Assembly: GCA_024642485.1 (NCBI GenBank)
Contig: JAHEAY010000036.1
Coordinates: forward strand, 1-36,903
Reading direction: 5' to 3'
DNA length: 36,903 nt
Source: Cytophagaceae bacterium
GTDB taxonomy: Bacteria; Bacteroidota; Bacteroidia; Cytophagales; Spirosomataceae
Under the pieces are notes generated by a model that searched no databases, had not been told where the DNA came from, and saw only the letters and a program-made list of their open reading frames with translations. A program made the position numbers and the translations under genes. This document shows positions 34,242 through 36,903 of the stretch, one piece after another (the first letter of the stretch is position 1; the number at the start of each line of letters is the position of its first letter).

Positions 34242-35635
34242 TTAATTTCTCTTTTTTTCATCAGGTAATAAAAAGGAATACCAGCTAATACAATTCCCAA
34301 TCCAATGGAGGAGGGCACAGTTTTGGTATATAGGAGATTTATGGAGATGAAAAGCAATAACCCTAAATAAACCGCAAACAATATCTGGTCTTTCAGCGCT
34401 AATTTTTCCTGCATGATTTGTTGGTTGAATACCGCTAATACGGTCAAAAAGTAGAACAGTAGAATCGCGAAGACTGTAAAATCTAGTAAGCTATTATATG
34501 AACCGGAAAAGCATAGTAGAATGGCCCAAATACCTTGGATGATTAAGGAGTAGGCTGGGGCATTATTCTTATTAACTTCAGCGGCTTTTTTGAAGAATAA
34601 TTTGTCATGTGCCATCGCCTCGAATAATCGTCCTCCGGCTAGAATGATACCATTATTACATCCAAAGGTTGAAATCATTATCAAAATTGCCATTACTAAG
34701 GCACCTACATTTCCTAAGACTGTTTGAAGTGCTGCAGAACCTAGTCGGTCCTGACTTGCGAACATGATTCCTCTTAAATAGCTTGTTTGTCCATTGGGAT
34801 CCCCTTGCAAAGGTAAAATGGCTAGATAGGCAATATTGGTCAATAAATATAATCCGCAAACCAAAGCTGAACCATAAACTAATCCTTTCGCAATGGTTTT
34901 CTGCGGATGCTCAAAATCGGCACTAGCGAACGTAACATTATTCCATGCGGAGGAAGAAAACAAAGGCCCAATCATTGCAGCGCCGAATATACTGATTAGT
35001 GTAGGCGTGGACACATATTCCACTTGATTAGTAACTGGATTAAGTGTATTCCCCTCAGTAAAGAAGTTGGAGAAATGTATCCATTCATTTTGTATCCCTA
35101 CGAAAAGTCCGATAATGATAATAAGGATGATGGCACCAATTTTGGTGATGGTAAATACATTTTGAATAATGGCTGCAAATGAAATTCCTTTCAGATTAGC
35201 TCCAGTCAAAATAATAATTAATAAAGCTGCCAAAATTTGTTGGGTCGTGATATAGGAACCTACTAAAGGAATATCGTTGATATAATCTGGCCAGATGAAA
35301 CCGGTGTATTTGGCAAACGCAACAGCAACAGCGGCAATTGTACCTGTTTGGATTACTAAAAAGGTCGTCCATCCAAATAGAAATCCGGTTAATGGATTAT
35401 AGGCTTCTTTTAAATAGATGTACTGTCCGCCAGTTGCAGGAAATTTACTCGAAAGTTTACCGTAAGCATAAGCGCCTGTTACGGTTAAAAAACTCGTGAG
35501 AATCCATGTACCAATCCACCAAATAGGAGAGGTTAGCGAGCGACCAACTTCTGAACTTACCAAAAAGATTCCGGAACCTATCATTGAACCCATCACTAAA
35601 AGGGTTGCATCTGTCGTGTTTAATTTCTTACTCAT
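34238..35635 (-). CDS. APC-family amino acid permease
   Basis: This 465-residue inner-membrane protein has about twelve hydrophobic helices. The APC signature TTDATLLVMGSMIGSGIFLVSSEVG covers the unwound TM1 substrate site, followed by GAYAYGKLSSKFPATGGQYIYLKEAY. Later helices include SIFGAAMIGPLFSSSAWNNV and the FEHPQKTIAKGLVYGS loop. It probably imports or exchanges amino acids by proton or antiport coupling; the specific substrate is unclear. It is monocistronic and its upstream region is shared with the LacI-like operator. Confidence 0.9.
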   Translation of the reverse strand: MSKKLNTTDATLLVMGSMIGSGIFLVSSEVGRSLTSPIWWIGTWILTSFLTVTGAYAYGKLSSKFPATGGQYIYLKEAYNPLTGFLFGWTTFLVIQTGTIAAVAVAFAKYTGFIWPDYINDIPLVGSYITTQQILAALLIIILTGANLKGISFAAIIQNVFTITKIGAIILIIIIGLFVGIQNEWIHFSNFFTEGNTLNPVTNQVEYVSTPTLISIFGAAMIGPLFSSSAWNNVTFASADFEHPQKTIAKGLVYGSALVCGLYLLTNIAYLAILPLQGDPNGQTSYLRGIMFASQDRLGSAALQTVLGNVGALVMAILIMISTFGCNNGIILAGGRLFEAMAHDKLFFKKAAEVNKNNAPAYSLIIQGIWAILLCFSGSYNSLLDFTVFAILLFYFLTVLAVFNQQIMQEKLALKDQILFAVYLGLLLFISINLLYTKTVPSSIGLGIVLAGIPFYYLMKKREIN

Positions 35636-35738
35636 ATTGGGATTGTGCTAATAATACAATTGCTTGAATTCTTTTAATTTTTCAAAGTTGCACAAATTTT
35701 AACCGGATTTTAACCAGCTTTTTAAATAATTATAAAAT

Positions 35739-35764
35739 GTAATCGTTTCCGTAATCGTTTACGG
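35739..35764. promoter_or_regulatory. LacI-like operator: overlapping direct and inverted repeats
   Basis: GTAATCGTTT occurs twice (35739-35748 and 35751-35760), spaced 12 nt. The second copy lies in the inverted repeat CCGTAA-TCGT-TTACGG (35749-35764), which has the central-CG, A/T-flanked form of LacI-family operators. It is in the 241-nt gap between the divergent APC permease and the sigma-factor gene. The rest of the gap is A/T-rich, with a short direct repeat ATTTTAACC near 35696 and 35707; I see no exact TAnnTTTG there. Confidence 0.6.
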
Positions 35765-35876
35765 AAAAAAATTAAATAAAATCATTGAATTTTAATATCA
35801 CGCTTGTTTATATTAGAGCATGTGTGATTGTGACGTATGAGCTCACTTTCATTATTTAAAAGAAAAGTACAAATCC

Positions 35877-36458
35877 ATGATGATGAGTAAAAAAGTGATT
35901 ATTGATGAGGTAGCTATTTGGGATCAATTCCGAGCAGGAGATCAGAAAGCTTTCACAGAATTGTATCAACATTTTGTTCAGCCTTTATATTCTTATTCAA
36001 TGGGGGTTACTGCTGATAAGGAATTAATTAAAGATTGTTTGCATGATCTTTTTGTTGAATTGTGGCGGAATCATGCAACAATCGGGCCTACTACCAGTGT
36101 GAAGTATTATTTGATGGCCTCGATTAAACGAAAATTGATTCGTCACATGGAAACTCAAATGAAGAATCATGTACACCATAGCAATTATATGATGGATTTC
36201 ACAGAAGCGGATCATTCGCAAGAAGCCATTTTAATTAAGTATGAAGAGGAGATTCGTACAAACAAGCAGCTAACTATCTGTCTGAATATGTTGAGTAAAC
36301 GTCAAAGAGAAGCTATTTCTTTGCGCTTTTTTCAAAATATGGATACGGATCAAATTTCAGATTCGATGAAAATTAATCCACAATCTGTGTACAATTTGAT
36401 ATTTGGAGCATTGCGCGTGATGAAAGAAGGGTTAATGCGAGAGCGTGCTGTGGCATAA
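35877..36458 (+). CDS. ECF-type RNA polymerase sigma-70 factor
   Basis: This 193-residue protein shows region 2 (DQKAFTELYQHFVQPLYSYS, then KDCLHDLFVELWRN, as in DxxQExF-type helices) and region 4 (LNMLSKRQREAISLRFFQNMDTDQISDSMKINPQSVYNLIFGALRVMK). It has no region 3. In Bacteroidota such factors lie upstream of a FecR anti-sigma gene and a SusC/SusD pair and activate those genes on a surface signal. Here no recognisable FecR follows. Three consecutive ATGs (35877, 35880, 35883) leave the exact start open. Confidence 0.92.
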   Translation: MMMSKKVIIDEVAIWDQFRAGDQKAFTELYQHFVQPLYSYSMGVTADKELIKDCLHDLFVELWRNHATIGPTTSVKYYLMASIKRKLIRHMETQMKNHVHHSNYMMDFTEADHSQEAILIKYEEEIRTNKQLTICLNMLSKRQREAISLRFFQNMDTDQISDSMKINPQSVYNLIFGALRVMKEGLMRERAVA

Positions 36459-36536
36459 AATTGCATAATAACAATTTTAATTTGAGTATATCGGTGTTGT
36501 GTGCTGCTTTATAGGGTTAAAGCCAGATATACATTG

Positions 36537-36734
36537 ATGTCAAAAGATATAAAAGATAGTTTACTGCGACGGAATGATTACCGTAAACGTTTATGGAGAC
36601 TGTTTTTGACGAAATTCTCTAAGAGGAACTGGTTGCTTCAAAGGGAAATAATAATTCAACAAAACCAGCTTAGTCACGATGAATGCGAAGCGTTGTGGGC
36701 TAAGATTAACTTTACTTTGCAAACCTTAAACTAA
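36537..36734 (+). CDS. Small basic hypothetical protein between the sigma factor and SusC
   Basis: I do not recognise this protein. It has 65 residues from the ATG at 36537; an extra 12 residues would come from an alternative start at 36501. It is basic and charged in the first half (KDSLLRRNDYRKRLWRLFLTKF) and acidic at the end (QLSHDECEALWAKIN). No membrane segment is present. The closing stretch faintly resembles the N-terminal helical part of FecR anti-sigma proteins, so it may be an anti-sigma remnant or mini anti-sigma; this is speculation. It lies 78 nt after the sigma gene and 14 nt before the SusC ATG. Confidence 0.5.
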   Translation: MSKDIKDSLLRRNDYRKRLWRLFLTKFSKRNWLLQREIIIQQNQLSHDECEALWAKINFTLQTLN

Positions 36735-36748
36735 AATTTTTCTAACCT

Positions 36749-36903
36749 ATGAGAAAACAATTACTTTCCAAGGTTCTTTTTAGCATGTTTTTCGTGCTAA
36801 TGGGAATTCAAATGCTTGCTCAGGACCGAACGGTTACTGGACGAGTGACTGCCTCTGATGATGGATCAGGAATTCCAGGGGCTAGTATTTCGATTAAAGG
36901 TAC
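36749..36903 (+). CDS. SusC/RagA-type TonB-linked outer membrane protein, N-terminal fragment
   Basis: The frame is open from the ATG at 36749 to the window edge (51 codons). A signal peptide (LFSMFFVLMGIQMLAQ) is followed by RTVTGRVTASDDGSGIPGAS and ISIKG, the carboxypeptidase-regulatory-like domain that opens SusC/RagA receptors. Such receptors import glycans or peptides with a SusD lipoprotein, which should lie outside the window. The upstream sigma factor and operator probably govern it. Confidence 0.9.
   Translation, partial: MRKQLLSKVLFSMFFVLMGIQMLAQDRTVTGRVTASDDGSGIPGASISIKG

Noticed and set aside
1-36903. tRNA genes, rRNA genes, insertion sequences, phage genes, toxin-antitoxin or defence operons
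   Set aside because: I read for these and saw no cloverleaf, no transposase or integrase motif and no phage or restriction-type protein; absence is by eye only, not by a covariance or profile search.

Overview
The window is a dense stretch of chromosome from a Bacteroidota bacterium, most likely Cytophagales-like; genus is not resolvable from what I can see. The phylum call rests on a type IX secretion plug-domain protein (DUF5103), a DUF3276/PUR protein, DUF4369-TlpA and DUF4403 proteins, a SusC-type receptor start at the right edge, and repeated matches to the Bacteroidota promoter (TTTG/TTG, about 19 nt, TAnnTTTG). The base composition is AT-rich and Shine-Dalgarno sequences are mostly absent.

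Layout. 1-1207: end of a RhaT-like sugar symporter and a GntR regulator. 1340-5953: leuC-leuD-cimA-leuB. The synthase in this operon has the pyruvate-binding residues of Leptospira citramalate synthase, so the operon probably feeds isoleucine (via 2-oxobutanoate) as well as supplying LeuCDB for leucine. 6017-9423: a secreted S9 peptidase facing an M42 aminopeptidase, with a palindromic repeat element filling the whole gap. 9567-13291: pfkA, a YdcF/DUF218 protein, a TlpA-like exported thioredoxin and an RlpA-like protein. 13464-14972: PUR protein and ychF. 14969-19683 (minus): FMN glutamate synthase-like protein, ABC-F ATPase and T9SS plug protein. 19758-23833: a tight run of Ldh2-type dehydrogenase, mltG, hotdog thioesterase, YihY and YciO. 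23834-28732: LpxL-like acyltransferase, WbqC-like protein, clpC and fabG. 28793-34241: DUF4403 lipoprotein, RNase P RNA, then rpsP-rimM-trmD-eamA-esterase. 34238-35635: APC permease. 35739-36903: a LacI-like operator, an ECF sigma factor, a small unknown ORF and the start of a SusC/RagA receptor.

Most of the window is housekeeping. I did not find a convincing new defence or mobile system. The most notable features are the citramalate-type leu operon, the repeat element that supplies or abuts the stop codons of both flanking genes, extreme compaction at gene junctions (shared stop codons, terminators abutting starts, a terminator T-tract doubling as a -33 box, a near-leaderless promoter), and a sigma/SusC locus with a small unknown ORF where a FecR anti-sigma gene would be expected.
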